Of a stretch of DNA of 64,000 bases, positions 8,554 to 16,228 are shown piece by piece. A program made the translations under genes and the position numbers. Below the pieces are notes generated by a model that did no database searches, was not told the DNA's origin, and saw only the letters and a program-made list of their open reading frames with translations. Origin of the DNA: CAWIVH01 sp963839475. GTDB taxonomy: Bacteria; Acidobacteriota; UBA6911. Each line of letters opens with the position of its first letter. Within the stretch, counting starts at the first letter, position 1. Where the stretch lies: positions 806,001 through 870,000 of the forward strand of contig CAWIVH010000001.1 in the NCBI GenBank assembly GCA_963839475.1. The letters are read 5' to 3'.

Positions 8554-9240
8554 CTACTTGGACTCGGGTTTTGCGGCCTTGCCCTTATCTTCGCCTTCGG
8601 CGCCTTCTTCACCGGTCTTGCCCTTCTTGATCACTTCGGGCTCGGCAGTTTCGACCGGGGCTTCGACCACGACTTCTTCCTTCACCGGCGGCACGACGGT
8701 CACGATGACCACGTCCGGATCCGTGAGGATTTTCACTTTGGGATTGACCGGAAGGTTCTTGACCCGGACATAATCGTTGATCTTGAGGTGCGACACCTCG
8801 ACCTTGATCGAATCCGGAATGTCGCCGGGCAGGCACTCGACCTCGATTTCGCGCGTCACGATATCCATCAGGCCGCCGTCGATCTTCACACCCTCGGCCT
8901 CGCCGACGATCTCGATATTGACCGTGATTTCAAGCAACCGGTCCATCGCGATTTCGAGGAAATCGGTGTGGAGGAGGCTTCCCCGGACGGGATCCAGCTG
9001 GTAATCCTTCACCATAGCGTTGGTCTTTTCGCCGCCGTCAACGCTGATGGTGATGATGCTGTTGCGGCCGCTGTCCGAAAACAGAACCTCCTTGACGGCA
9101 ACCGGAGTGACTGCGAGCGGAATCGGGTTCTTGCCGCGGCCGTAAAGAACGGCCGGGATCTTGCCTGCGCCCCGGAGGCGCCTGTTCACGTTCTTCCCGC
9201 CGGGATCGCGTCGCTCAGCTTCGATAACTATCTGTGCCAT
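8554..9240 (-). CDS. rplY: 50S ribosomal protein L25 (CTC/TL5 type)
   Basis: 5S rRNA-binding protein of the general stress/CTC type. It starts MAQIVIEAERRDPGGKNVNRRLRGAGKIPAVLYGRGKNPIPL. The second beta domain carries LMDIVTREIEVECLPGDIPDSIKVEVSHLKI. The C-terminus is a low-complexity Glu/Lys/Val tail. 228 residues, as in long CTC proteins. GGAAGGAG precedes the ATG. It is 20 bases downstream of prs. Confidence 0.95.
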   Translation of the reverse strand: MAQIVIEAERRDPGGKNVNRRLRGAGKIPAVLYGRGKNPIPLAVTPVAVKEVLFSDSGRNSIITISVDGGEKTNAMVKDYQLDPVRGSLLHTDFLEIAMDRLLEITVNIEIVGEAEGVKIDGGLMDIVTREIEVECLPGDIPDSIKVEVSHLKINDYVRVKNLPVNPKVKILTDPDVVIVTVVPPVKEEVVVEAPVETAEPEVIKKGKTGEEGAEGEDKGKAAKPESK

Positions 9241-9260
9241 TGAATTCGAACTCCTTCCTT

Positions 9261-10220
9261 TTATACAAAAAGATTGCTCACGCTCGTCTCTTCGTGAATG
9301 CTCCGGATCGCCTTGGCCAACAGCCCGGCGACGCTCAGTCGCGTCATATTCGGTAATTCCTTGGCCGGATCCATCGGGATGGTGTTGGTCAGTATGATCT
9401 CATCGATCGGCGCCCGCCGCAGTCGCTCGATGGCCGGCCCGCTCAAAACCGCGTGGGTAGCGCAGGCTAAGACCTTGTTCGCTTTCTTCCGGCGCAGCGC
9501 CTGGACCGTGTGCACCAGGGTTCCGGCTGTGTCGATCATGTCGTCGCAGATAAGAACATTCCTACCGCCGACATGCCCGATCACGTGCATGACCTCGGCT
9601 TCGTTGGGCGATACGCGCCTTTTGTCCACCACCGCGAGGTCGGCTCCCACACGCTTAGCAAAAGCCCTCGCCCGCTCCACGCCCCCCGCGTCGGGGGAAA
9701 CGATCGTCAGGTCCGGAATTTTGAGCTTCTTGATGTAGTCGATCAGTACCGGCGCCGCAAAAAGGTGATCCACCGGAATGTTGAAAAAGCCCTGGATCTG
9801 GGATGCGTGCAGATCCATCGCCAGGACGCGATTGGCACCGGCTGCGGTCAGCAGGTCGGCCACCAGCTTCGATGAAATCGGCACCCGGGGCTTGTCCTTG
9901 CGGTCCTGCCTGGCGTATCCGTAATACGGCATGACTGCCGTGATGCGGGCCGCCGATGAGCGCTTGAAAGCATCGATCATCAGGAGCAGCTCGATCAGGT
10001 TGTCATTGACCTTCGAGCAGGTCGGCTGGATGACAAAGACATCCTTGCCACGCACGTTTTCAAGGATCTGGAAATAAAACTCGCCGTCACAGAACGCCGT
10101 CAGCTTCGCCTTCCCCAGGGGGGTGCGCAGGTGGCGGCAGATCTCCTCGGACAGAGCCACGTTGGCCGTCCCGCTGAAGACCTTAAATTCGCCAGGTGAT
10201 CTCCTGTATCTCAAGCCCAT
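9261..10220 (-). CDS. prs: Ribose-phosphate pyrophosphokinase (PRPP synthetase)
   Basis: Makes PRPP from ribose-5-phosphate and ATP for nucleotides, histidine, tryptophan and NAD. Motifs: KVFSGTANVALSEEIC, DGEFYFQILENVRGKDVFVIQPT, the flexible loop YYGYARQDRKDKPRVPISSKLVADLL, LHASQIQGFF, TIVSPDAGGVERA, the PRPP loop VLICDDMIDTAGTL, and ALRRKKA. ATG 10220 (MGLRYRRSPGEFKVF) gives 319 residues, a normal length. The frame stays open 150 codons further upstream, but only by reading through tRNA-Gln and the heptamer repeats, so that extension is rejected. Confidence 0.96.
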   Translation of the reverse strand: MGLRYRRSPGEFKVFSGTANVALSEEICRHLRTPLGKAKLTAFCDGEFYFQILENVRGKDVFVIQPTCSKVNDNLIELLLMIDAFKRSSAARITAVMPYYGYARQDRKDKPRVPISSKLVADLLTAAGANRVLAMDLHASQIQGFFNIPVDHLFAAPVLIDYIKKLKIPDLTIVSPDAGGVERARAFAKRVGADLAVVDKRRVSPNEAEVMHVIGHVGGRNVLICDDMIDTAGTLVHTVQALRRKKANKVLACATHAVLSGPAIERLRRAPIDEIILTNTIPMDPAKELPNMTRLSVAGLLAKAIRSIHEETSVSNLFV

Positions 10221-10251
10221 CTTGGCGGCACCCAAAAAAACAGCGACGGTT

Positions 10252-10326
10252 TGGCTGGGGCGGGAGGATTCGAACCTCCGAATGCAGGTTCCAAAGACCT
10301 GTGTCTTACCGCTTGACGACGCCCCA
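10252..10326 (-). tRNA. tRNA-Gln (anticodon UUG)
   Basis: A 75-nt cloverleaf on the minus strand. Acceptor TGGGGCG pairs with CGCCCCA with a U1-A72 pair, as usual for tRNA-Gln. Anticodon stem CAGGT/ACCTG encloses CTTTGGA with anticodon TTG. The T arm contains GGTTCGAATCC and CCA is encoded. It lies between ispE and prs, a long-conserved position, and may be processed from their transcript. Confidence 0.96.
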
Positions 10327-10333
10327 GCATTTT

Positions 10334-10562
10334 CAAATTGCGAATTGCGAACTGCAAATTGAATCAGGAAACATCCTGTTTCTATCGAAATCGGCCGCAT
10401 AACGATCCGAACTCGAACCGTAACCCAGCCAATTACGAATTTTTGATTGCGAAATATTCGGCAACTGGGCTCGAATGCCTGTTTAAAGCCACTTTGAATT
10501 GCAGTAAACGGGAGATTCCCGTTTTTCTTCAATTCGCAATTTGCAATTCGCAATTCGCAATT
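10334..10562. repeat. Inverted heptamer element between tRNA-Gln and ispE
   Basis: Left arm 10334-10361 (AAATTGC, GAATTGC, GAACTGC) and right arm 10530-10562 (GCAATTC/GCAATTT units) are inverse. The interior holds nested palindromes GAAACA-TCC-TGTTTC and AACGGGA-GA-TTCCCGTT, the latter followed by TTT on the plus strand. The right arm runs into the ispE stop codon. Confidence 0.85.
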
Positions 10563-11460
10563 ATTGTTGTTCCGGCGGCCCAAACAGACGTTGGAGATAT
10601 TCAGCGTGAGAAAGGGTCTTCGCCGGAAACACCTGCCAATCCGGCCGCCTTGAAAGCCCGGCGGCTGCAAGTGCTGACTCTTCATTCGAGAAGAATCCGA
10701 AGACAGAAGATCCGCTGCCCGACATCAGCGCTGCAGATGACCCCAGGCCGACCAGAAGCTCCTTGGCTTCACGGATGGCGGGCTGGGCAGGGAGGATCGA
10801 AGTCTCGAAATCATTAAAGAGCATCGGCAGGCATTCCCATCCTGATCGGAGCCCACCGCAGAAACCCTGAATTTTATGGGTCGTCTCCGAGGTTGTCAAC
10901 ACCAATCTCAACGAACGGTAGGCTTCCGCCGTGGAAACATGCACGCCGGGGTAGATGAGAACGAGGTGCGCAGGGGGCAGAGAAGGCAGAGGATAGATCT
11001 CATCGCCGCGGCCGATGCCAAGGGCTGTGCCGCCCGTGAGAAAGAAAGGGACATCCGCGCCCAAACTCGCGGCCAGGCTCGAAATCTCGCCCGCGGGAAG
11101 CTGCAGGTTCCAGAAGCGCGACAATCCGAGGAGGGTTGCGGCGGCGTTGCTACTTCCGCCGCCCAGGCCGGCACCCGCCGGGATCCTTTTGCGCAGCAGG
11201 ATCCTGCAGCCGCGGAGCCCGCCAGCAACTTTAGCCAGCGACGTGGCCGCCTTCCAGACCAGGTTCTCCTCCAGGCGCAGGTCCGGCATCCCCTCGCATC
11301 CCAGTTCAAGAGTCGGGGAAGGGTGGAATTCGATGTCGTCATGCAGATCGATGCTTTGAAAAACGGTGCGGATTTCGTGATACCCGTCGGCCCGTTGGCC
11401 CAGGACCGCCAGCGCCAGGTTGATCTTTGCGAAGGATCGGACGAGAAGCGGTGAATGCAC
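10561..11460 (-). CDS. ispE: 4-diphosphocytidyl-2-C-methyl-D-erythritol kinase
   Basis: GHMP kinase of the MEP isoprenoid pathway; phosphorylates CDP-ME at the 2-hydroxyl. Motifs: FAKINLALAVLGQRADGYHEI, then the ATP-binding PAGAGLGGGSSNAAATLLGL, ADVPFFLTGGTALG, and the C-terminal GSGSSVFGFF. 299 residues, ATG start. It is downstream of the TPR protein and upstream of tRNA-Gln and prs. The TAA stop lies at the edge of the heptamer element, so the last codons abut repeat DNA. Confidence 0.95.
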   Translation of the reverse strand: MHSPLLVRSFAKINLALAVLGQRADGYHEIRTVFQSIDLHDDIEFHPSPTLELGCEGMPDLRLEENLVWKAATSLAKVAGGLRGCRILLRKRIPAGAGLGGGSSNAAATLLGLSRFWNLQLPAGEISSLAASLGADVPFFLTGGTALGIGRGDEIYPLPSLPPAHLVLIYPGVHVSTAEAYRSLRLVLTTSETTHKIQGFCGGLRSGWECLPMLFNDFETSILPAQPAIREAKELLVGLGSSAALMSGSGSSVFGFFSNEESALAAAGLSRRPDWQVFPAKTLSHAEYLQRLFGPPEQQ

Positions 11461-11596
11461 AGGGTGTTTCCTCGCCGGCTATTGTCCCGCAAACCAGACT
11501 CGCTCCATGGATGGAGCTGCGAATATGCTGAACCGCAAAGCCGGTTCAAGACGGCAAAGTTTATTCTGCCGCATGCCCGAGAGGGGGATTCGCGCC

Positions 11597-13639
11597 TTAA
11601 TTCCGTATGAGCTTGGGCGGCTTCTTCTGCTTCCGGATGGTGTCCTGAACTTTCTCCAGTTTCTCGCGCACCTTTTGAATTTCCTTGGGGTCCGTACCGG
11701 TATGGATCGAGCGGGTCCAGGCATCCTGCGCTTTGGTCAGGTTTCCGGTTTTAAAATAGAGGTCGCCGATGTGGTCATGGATGGTCGGATCGTTTTTCAC
11801 GATTTCCACGGCCTTGAGCAAGTACTCCTCGGCCTTCTCCAACTGGTTGAGTTTGTAAAAAGCCCATCCGAGCGAGTCGAGGTACGCGCCGTTGTTGGGA
11901 TCGAGCGCCAGCGCCTCTTCGACGTACTTCACCGCTTCATCCAGGCGCACGCCCCGGTCTGCCAGCATGTAACCGATGTAATTCAAAACCACGGCGTTCT
12001 TGGGATTGTCCTTCAGCACCTCCTTGAAGAGGCTTTCGGCTCGGTCGAAATCTTTCTGCCGTTCGTAAATCGTCGCCAGCTGGAACTTCACCCGTTCCCC
12101 ATCAAGTTTCTTGTCCTCGGCCCGGCGCAGTATCTTTTCCGCTTCGGAATACTTTTCGGTCTGAAGGTAAATCTGGCTCAGGTTAACGTAAATATCGATG
12201 TTGGAGGGATCGGCCAGAAGCATTTTCTGCAGGATTTCAATGCCTTCCTTCGTCTTGCCGGCGTCGGAAAGGGCTCTCGCATAAACCAGGCCCAGGCTTG
12301 TATCGCCGGGGTTCTTTTCGTACTGCTGCTTCCCCAAAGCGACGGCCTTGTCAACCTGCCGGTTGACCCGGTAAGCATTGATCAGGAGAAACATGAGGCG
12401 CGGATTGGGCTGCGGATCGTTCTTCACGATGTTTTCGTAAATCTCGATCGCCTTCTCGTTCTCTCCCAGGTCCTGATAGGCTGCGGCGAGGTGTTGCTGG
12501 AAAACGACCCGGTTGGCTTTGCTCTCGACGCTGGAATCCTTCGTCCTCTCGAGCAGGAGGGCAAAGATCTTGGCCGCTTCCGCGGGGTTACCGCTCTGCT
12601 CATAGGCCGTTCCGAGATAGAAACGGGCCTCGAAGTTGTCCGGGGCGTCTTCAACCACGTCTTTCAGGAGTTTGATGGCCCGGGCGTACTCCTTCGCGCC
12701 GATCAATGCGCGGCCGAGCAGCAACTGGGATTCCTTGTCTTGGGGCTCAGCCTTGATGATCTCCTCGAGAACCTGCTGAGCACTGCCGAATTCACCCGAA
12801 TCAAGAAGCGAGGAGGCCAGCTGACGCTTGATCGAAGGATTATCCCCTGTAACCTCCAGCAGCTTGCGAAAAAGTGGAGCCGCTTCTTTATGGCGATCGA
12901 GCCGAGAATAGAGATTCGCCAGGGTCAGGAGGCTTTTGGGGGCATCCGGCTGGTTCTTGAGGGCTTTTTGAACGTACTCTATGGCTTTTTCGGTTTCGTT
13001 GCGCTTCTCGTAGTATTCCGCGATTGCCAGGTATCCCGCATCCGTCGAGGGCACGAGCGACTGGAATTTTTCAAAAGACTGGATGGCCTTTTCGGGATTT
13101 CCCAATTCAAAATAAGACTGGCCCAGCGCGAAATAGGGCCGTTCGTCGTCGGGGGCGTCTTCGCACATGGTTTCCAGTTCCTGGACCGCCTTCTTCAACG
13201 ATTCCCTGGCTGCAGCCCGGTCTTTCCCCTGCATGCGGAAATAGAGGTTGGCCAGGAGCCAATGAGGCTCGGGATTTTTAGGTTCAATCCTCGCCGCCTC
13301 TTCGGCTTCGACCAGCGCCTCGCGCAGGCTGCCGGTCTTTTCCAACAGGGACGCCAATCCAACCCTCACCGAGGCACTCCCCTCGTTATATCGAAGGGCG
13401 TTACGCATCTCTGTGATCGCCCGCGCCAGGTCTCCCTTGTCCTCATACCATTTGGAGAGTGAATAGTAGTAATAGCTCTTGGCACGGTCTTGCGGCGCCT
13501 TGGTCTGCAGCTCTTTGTCGAGATCAATGGGGGCATTCGGACGAGGTTTTTCCTGTCCCCTCACGACAACAGTGAACACCAACAACATCAGAACTGGCAC
13601 TGCAAGGAAGTCTCGCAGGCAGCGAAGACCGTGTCTCAT
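11597..13639 (-). CDS. Exported tetratricopeptide-repeat protein
   Basis: About 680 residues. After an N-terminal hydrophobic signal (FLAVPVLMLLVFTVVVRGQ) nearly all of the protein is TPR/Sel-like helical repeats from residue about 55 to 650 (for example YFALGQSYFELGNPEKAIQSFEKF; LGWAFYKLNQLEKAEEYLLKAV). The C-terminus is basic (RKQKKPPKLIRN). A TPR scaffold exported to the periplasm or envelope; partners cannot be predicted. ATG 13639 is chosen over a TTG three codons upstream. It is upstream of ispE with a 136-base gap in which nothing else is recognisable. Confidence 0.88.
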   Translation of the reverse strand: MRHGLRCLRDFLAVPVLMLLVFTVVVRGQEKPRPNAPIDLDKELQTKAPQDRAKSYYYYSLSKWYEDKGDLARAITEMRNALRYNEGSASVRVGLASLLEKTGSLREALVEAEEAARIEPKNPEPHWLLANLYFRMQGKDRAAARESLKKAVQELETMCEDAPDDERPYFALGQSYFELGNPEKAIQSFEKFQSLVPSTDAGYLAIAEYYEKRNETEKAIEYVQKALKNQPDAPKSLLTLANLYSRLDRHKEAAPLFRKLLEVTGDNPSIKRQLASSLLDSGEFGSAQQVLEEIIKAEPQDKESQLLLGRALIGAKEYARAIKLLKDVVEDAPDNFEARFYLGTAYEQSGNPAEAAKIFALLLERTKDSSVESKANRVVFQQHLAAAYQDLGENEKAIEIYENIVKNDPQPNPRLMFLLINAYRVNRQVDKAVALGKQQYEKNPGDTSLGLVYARALSDAGKTKEGIEILQKMLLADPSNIDIYVNLSQIYLQTEKYSEAEKILRRAEDKKLDGERVKFQLATIYERQKDFDRAESLFKEVLKDNPKNAVVLNYIGYMLADRGVRLDEAVKYVEEALALDPNNGAYLDSLGWAFYKLNQLEKAEEYLLKAVEIVKNDPTIHDHIGDLYFKTGNLTKAQDAWTRSIHTGTDPKEIQKVREKLEKVQDTIRKQKKPPKLIRN

Positions 13640-14093
13640 ATCAGGCAACTTTCTTGGCTCTTGAATTTACAGGCAGGGAATTATGGCATATGCAGACGCG
13701 GGTTTCCAGCCGACGGGGTCCTGAACCAGAATCAGACCAAGAAGAAATCCAAGGCCTTCAAGTATCACATCTGTAAATTCTTGTTTTTCAGGCAAGATTT
13801 ATTGAATCGTGAAAACGGTGGTGAAAGCAACAAGTTCGCAGTTTTCAGTATCAGTTCGCAGTTCCTCATGCGACTGCGAACTGATACTGAAAACTGCGAA
13901 CTGCTAACTCTCAGTCTAATTTGGTTCCGGCCAAAGGCTGCGTCAGGGGATTCTTATGTTTCTTCCTCGCCGTTCAAAACCGTTTTGCGTAACGAGAAAA
14001 CTTCGCTCAAATCCGGGAAATGCAATTAGACAGTGTGGACAAGGGAAAGGCAGACGCCATCCCCCGCCAATCAACTGTCATCTGGAGGTCATT
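13640..14093. other. Divergent intergenic region with a large inverted repeat
   Basis: 454 bases between the TPR gene (minus) and the ComEA-like gene (plus). It must hold the promoters of both, but no convincing -35/-10 pair was found. Its main content is the 30-bp perfect inverted repeat at 13833-13902. No credible small gene was seen. Confidence 0.6.
13833..13902. repeat. Perfect 30-bp inverted repeat built of AGTTCGC-like heptamers
   Basis: Arms 13833-13862 and 13873-13902 are perfectly complementary over 30 bp with a 10-base loop (TCCTCATGCG). Each arm contains GTTCGCAGT or its inverse twice around TTTTCAGTATC, a heptamer-like pattern related to GCAATTC. It may be another branch of the same family, or a cruciform or RNA hairpin. 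Confidence 0.85.
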
Positions 14094-14390
14094 ATGAGGT
14101 TAAAAAGGTCTTCGCTGGTCCTGGTAAGTCTTGTGGTACTGGGCCTGGCGCTCACACCGGTTTCGGCGCTGGCGCAGAAAAGCAGTACAGTATCTGCGGA
14201 AAAAGTGAACCTGAACACCGCAACTGCCGAACAATTGCAGACGCTGCCCGGGGTCGGGCCTTCCACGGCCAAAAAGATACTCGAGCATCGAGCAAAGATC
14301 GGAAAATTCACCAAGGTAGAGGAGATCCTCAACGTCAAGGGGATCGGAGAGAAAAAATTCCAGCAGATGAAGGACCGCCTGGTCATCTAA
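14094..14390 (+). CDS. Exported ComEA-like helix-hairpin-helix DNA-binding protein
   Basis: 98 residues: signal peptide (KRSSLVLVSLVVLGLALTPVSALAQ) then a single ComEA-type (HhH)2 domain, VNLNTATAEQLQTLPGVGPSTAKKILEHR and KVEEILNVKGIGEKKFQQMKDRL. Family members bind double-stranded DNA outside the inner membrane, in uptake or nucleoid-like roles. ATG 14094 follows GGAGG by about 7 bases; an earlier in-frame ATG would bury the signal peptide. It is a single gene with no other competence gene nearby. Confidence 0.9.
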   Translation: MRLKRSSLVLVSLVVLGLALTPVSALAQKSSTVSAEKVNLNTATAEQLQTLPGVGPSTAKKILEHRAKIGKFTKVEEILNVKGIGEKKFQQMKDRLVI

Positions 14391-14433
14391 TGCGGCGTAG
14401 AGAACCGGGTTCCTTTCACACCTGGATGCGGGC

Positions 14434-14461
14434 GGGCGGACCTGCTTTATTCCGTCCGCCC
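14434..14461. terminator. Stem-loop after the ComEA-like gene
   Basis: GGGCGGAC (14434-14441) pairs with GTCCGCCC (14454-14461) across a 12-base loop, between the convergent ComEA-like and truB genes. There is no T-run, so termination by this hairpin alone is uncertain. Confidence 0.4.
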
Positions 14462-14553
14462 GGAATACAGGCCATCAGGCATCCGCTGCGCCCCCGGCCG
14501 TTAAGGCTCATCCCATTGAAAAAACACAACAGGCCATTTATGAACCATGGTAC

Positions 14554-15468
14554 TTAGGGGGCGAAGATCAGGTGGGGATGGGCCCGAACCCACTGCGCCG
14601 GTTGGGGCAACGGAGATGTAAAAGCTTCCACGCGCCGGGCCAGAGCCAGCAGGTTCCCGTTTTCATCCAGGAGCCGCCATTCGTAGGCGTCGTAAGCGGA
14701 AGTAAGGAGACTCAAATCCATGCCATGGGCAAGGCGAGCTTTATCCCCGTCCGACAGCACGATGGCAGGGATTTCACCCAGGAGGTTGTGCATGGGAATG
14801 ATTCTCTCCAGGAAGTACTCCCTGGGGTGGAACTTCGTGCCGTCTCCCATGGGAACGGCGGATTCGATCGGAAATTCGCCGCTGCGGGTGCGTCGCAACT
14901 GCACGAGGTGAGCGCCGCAACCATATTCTTTCCCCATGTCGTGGGCCAGGCTGCGTGCATAGGTTCCGGATGCGCAAACCAGTTCGAACTCGGCCTGATT
15001 CTTGTCGACTCCGAGCACTCTCAGCGATTGGACATGAACTGTTTTGGTGACTTCACCCATGTCGATGCCTTTGCGTGCATAGGCGTACATCGGCTTCCCC
15101 TGAACCTTCTTGGCTGAGTAGGGGGGAATCGTCTGGGTGATTCTCCCGGTGAAGCGGGAACAGATCTCCTCCAGCCTCGCCTGGTCCAATTCCGGATTCG
15201 TATCTTGACCCGAAGGTTCTCCATCGAGGTCGAAAGTGGTGGTGGCGAAACCAAAGCGCATCACGCCCCGGTACACCTTGTCGCAGGACAGGAAATAGTT
15301 GGTCAGGCGCGTCGCGCGTCCCAGCGTGAGTGGAAGCACGCCCGTTGCGAACGGGTCCAGCGTTCCCGTATGGCCCACTTTCTTGATCCGCGTGAGATTC
15401 CGGATTTTGGCAACGACATCGTGCGACGTCCAACCGGAAGGCTTGTCGATGACAATCACACCGTCCAT
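14554..15468 (-). CDS. truB: tRNA pseudouridine-55 synthase
   Basis: Forms pseudouridine 55 in the T loop of tRNAs. Motifs: GVIVIDKPSGWTSHDVVAKIR, KKVGHTGTLDPFATGVLPLTLGRATRL with the catalytic Asp, KVYRGVMRFGFATTTFDLDGE, IPPYSAKKVQGKPMYAYARKG, ELVCASGTYARSLAHDMG. A C-terminal PUA-like region follows. 304 residues. Last gene of the rimP-nusA-infB-ylxP-rbfA-truB run; it starts 6 bases after rbfA. Confidence 0.96.
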   Translation of the reverse strand: MDGVIVIDKPSGWTSHDVVAKIRNLTRIKKVGHTGTLDPFATGVLPLTLGRATRLTNYFLSCDKVYRGVMRFGFATTTFDLDGEPSGQDTNPELDQARLEEICSRFTGRITQTIPPYSAKKVQGKPMYAYARKGIDMGEVTKTVHVQSLRVLGVDKNQAEFELVCASGTYARSLAHDMGKEYGCGAHLVQLRRTRSGEFPIESAVPMGDGTKFHPREYFLERIIPMHNLLGEIPAIVLSDGDKARLAHGMDLSLLTSAYDAYEWRLLDENGNLLALARRVEAFTSPLPQPAQWVRAHPHLIFAP

Positions 15469-15474
15469 CGGGCG

Positions 15475-15822
15475 TCAGCTTTCTTTGATCTCGTCCAGCA
15501 GCTGGTCGATGTGCTCGCCATACTCCTGGGAGGAATCGATCCGGAAGACCAGTTCCGGCGAATATTTCATGCGGATGCGCTGGCCGAGTTCCCGCCGGAT
15601 CCAACCGGCGGCGTGATTTAACGCTTCCATGCTTTCCTGCTTGCGCTTCTCGTTTCCCAAGGTGGAGAAATAGACCCTGGCGTGGTGCAGGTCGGGACTC
15701 AGATCGACGCCGGTGATGGTAACCATGCCGATTCTTGGGTCCTTGACGCCCCGGTAGAGCATCATGCCGATTTCCTGCTGAATCTGCAGGGCCAGCCTCT
15801 GGGTTCTGCGGGTTGTTTGCAT
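15475..15822 (-). CDS. rbfA: Ribosome-binding factor A
   Basis: KH-like cold-shock factor for 30S maturation. 115 residues. Motifs: RTQRLALQIQQEIGMMLYRGVKDPRIGMVTITGVDLSPDLHHARVYFS and LGQRIRMKYSPELVFRIDSSQEYGEHIDQLLDEI. It lies between the DUF503 protein and truB with 6-base gaps, consistent with one transcript. Confidence 0.95.
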   Translation of the reverse strand: MQTTRRTQRLALQIQQEIGMMLYRGVKDPRIGMVTITGVDLSPDLHHARVYFSTLGNEKRKQESMEALNHAAGWIRRELGQRIRMKYSPELVFRIDSSQEYGEHIDQLLDEIKES

Positions 15823-15828
15823 AGGGTC

Positions 15829-16116
15829 CTACGGGTCGATATAGGTTACCTGACAGTCGACTAGCAATTCTTGCAGTATGTTTTCCGCCTCATGGACAAA
15901 ATCCTGTGTCACCCGCTCGAGGACCGCGTTGTCAGCGCTGACGGTCACCGCCGCAAGTTTGGCCCTCTGCCACAGATTCTGGTGGTCGACCTCGGCAATC
16001 GAGAAATTCGACCGGGCTCGCAGGCGGTCCTGAGCCTTGCGCAGGATCATCCTTTTTTCTTTGAGCGACTGCGAATAAGGGAGATAAAGTTCCAGGGTGC
16101 AATAGGCGATCGGCAT
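15829..16116 (-). CDS. DUF503 (YlxP-like) protein
   Basis: 95 residues of the DUF503/YlxP family: LELYLPYSQSLKEKRMILRKAQDRLRARSNFSIAEVDHQNLWQRAKLAAVTVSAD. Members are encoded between infB and rbfA in many bacteria and are thought to act in ribosome assembly; the exact role is not settled. 112 bases after infB. Confidence 0.9.
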   Translation of the reverse strand: MPIAYCTLELYLPYSQSLKEKRMILRKAQDRLRARSNFSIAEVDHQNLWQRAKLAAVTVSADNAVLERVTQDFVHEAENILQELLVDCQVTYIDP

Positions 16117-16228
16117 ACAGGTTCAGGGGCGAAGCGCCGGGCCTCTCGCCTTTCCCCGATTGCGCGGACGCCCGTTGGCATCACGGCAAGCGGAGAAACA
16201 GCTGGGGTACGGCAGCTGCCGCCGGACA

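Noticed and set aside
10123..10362. Open frame reading WLGREDSNLRMQVPKTCVLPLDD
   Set aside because: This is the well-known false peptide from translating a tRNA gene backwards; it is tRNA-Gln.
10221..10685. N-terminal extension of PRPP synthetase
   Set aside because: The extra 150 codons read through tRNA-Gln and the heptamer repeat; the family starts at about MGLRYRRSPGEFKVF.
11420..13462. A 680-codon open frame antisense to the TPR gene
   Set aside because: It mirrors the codon bias of the TPR repeats; no domain or ribosome site was seen.
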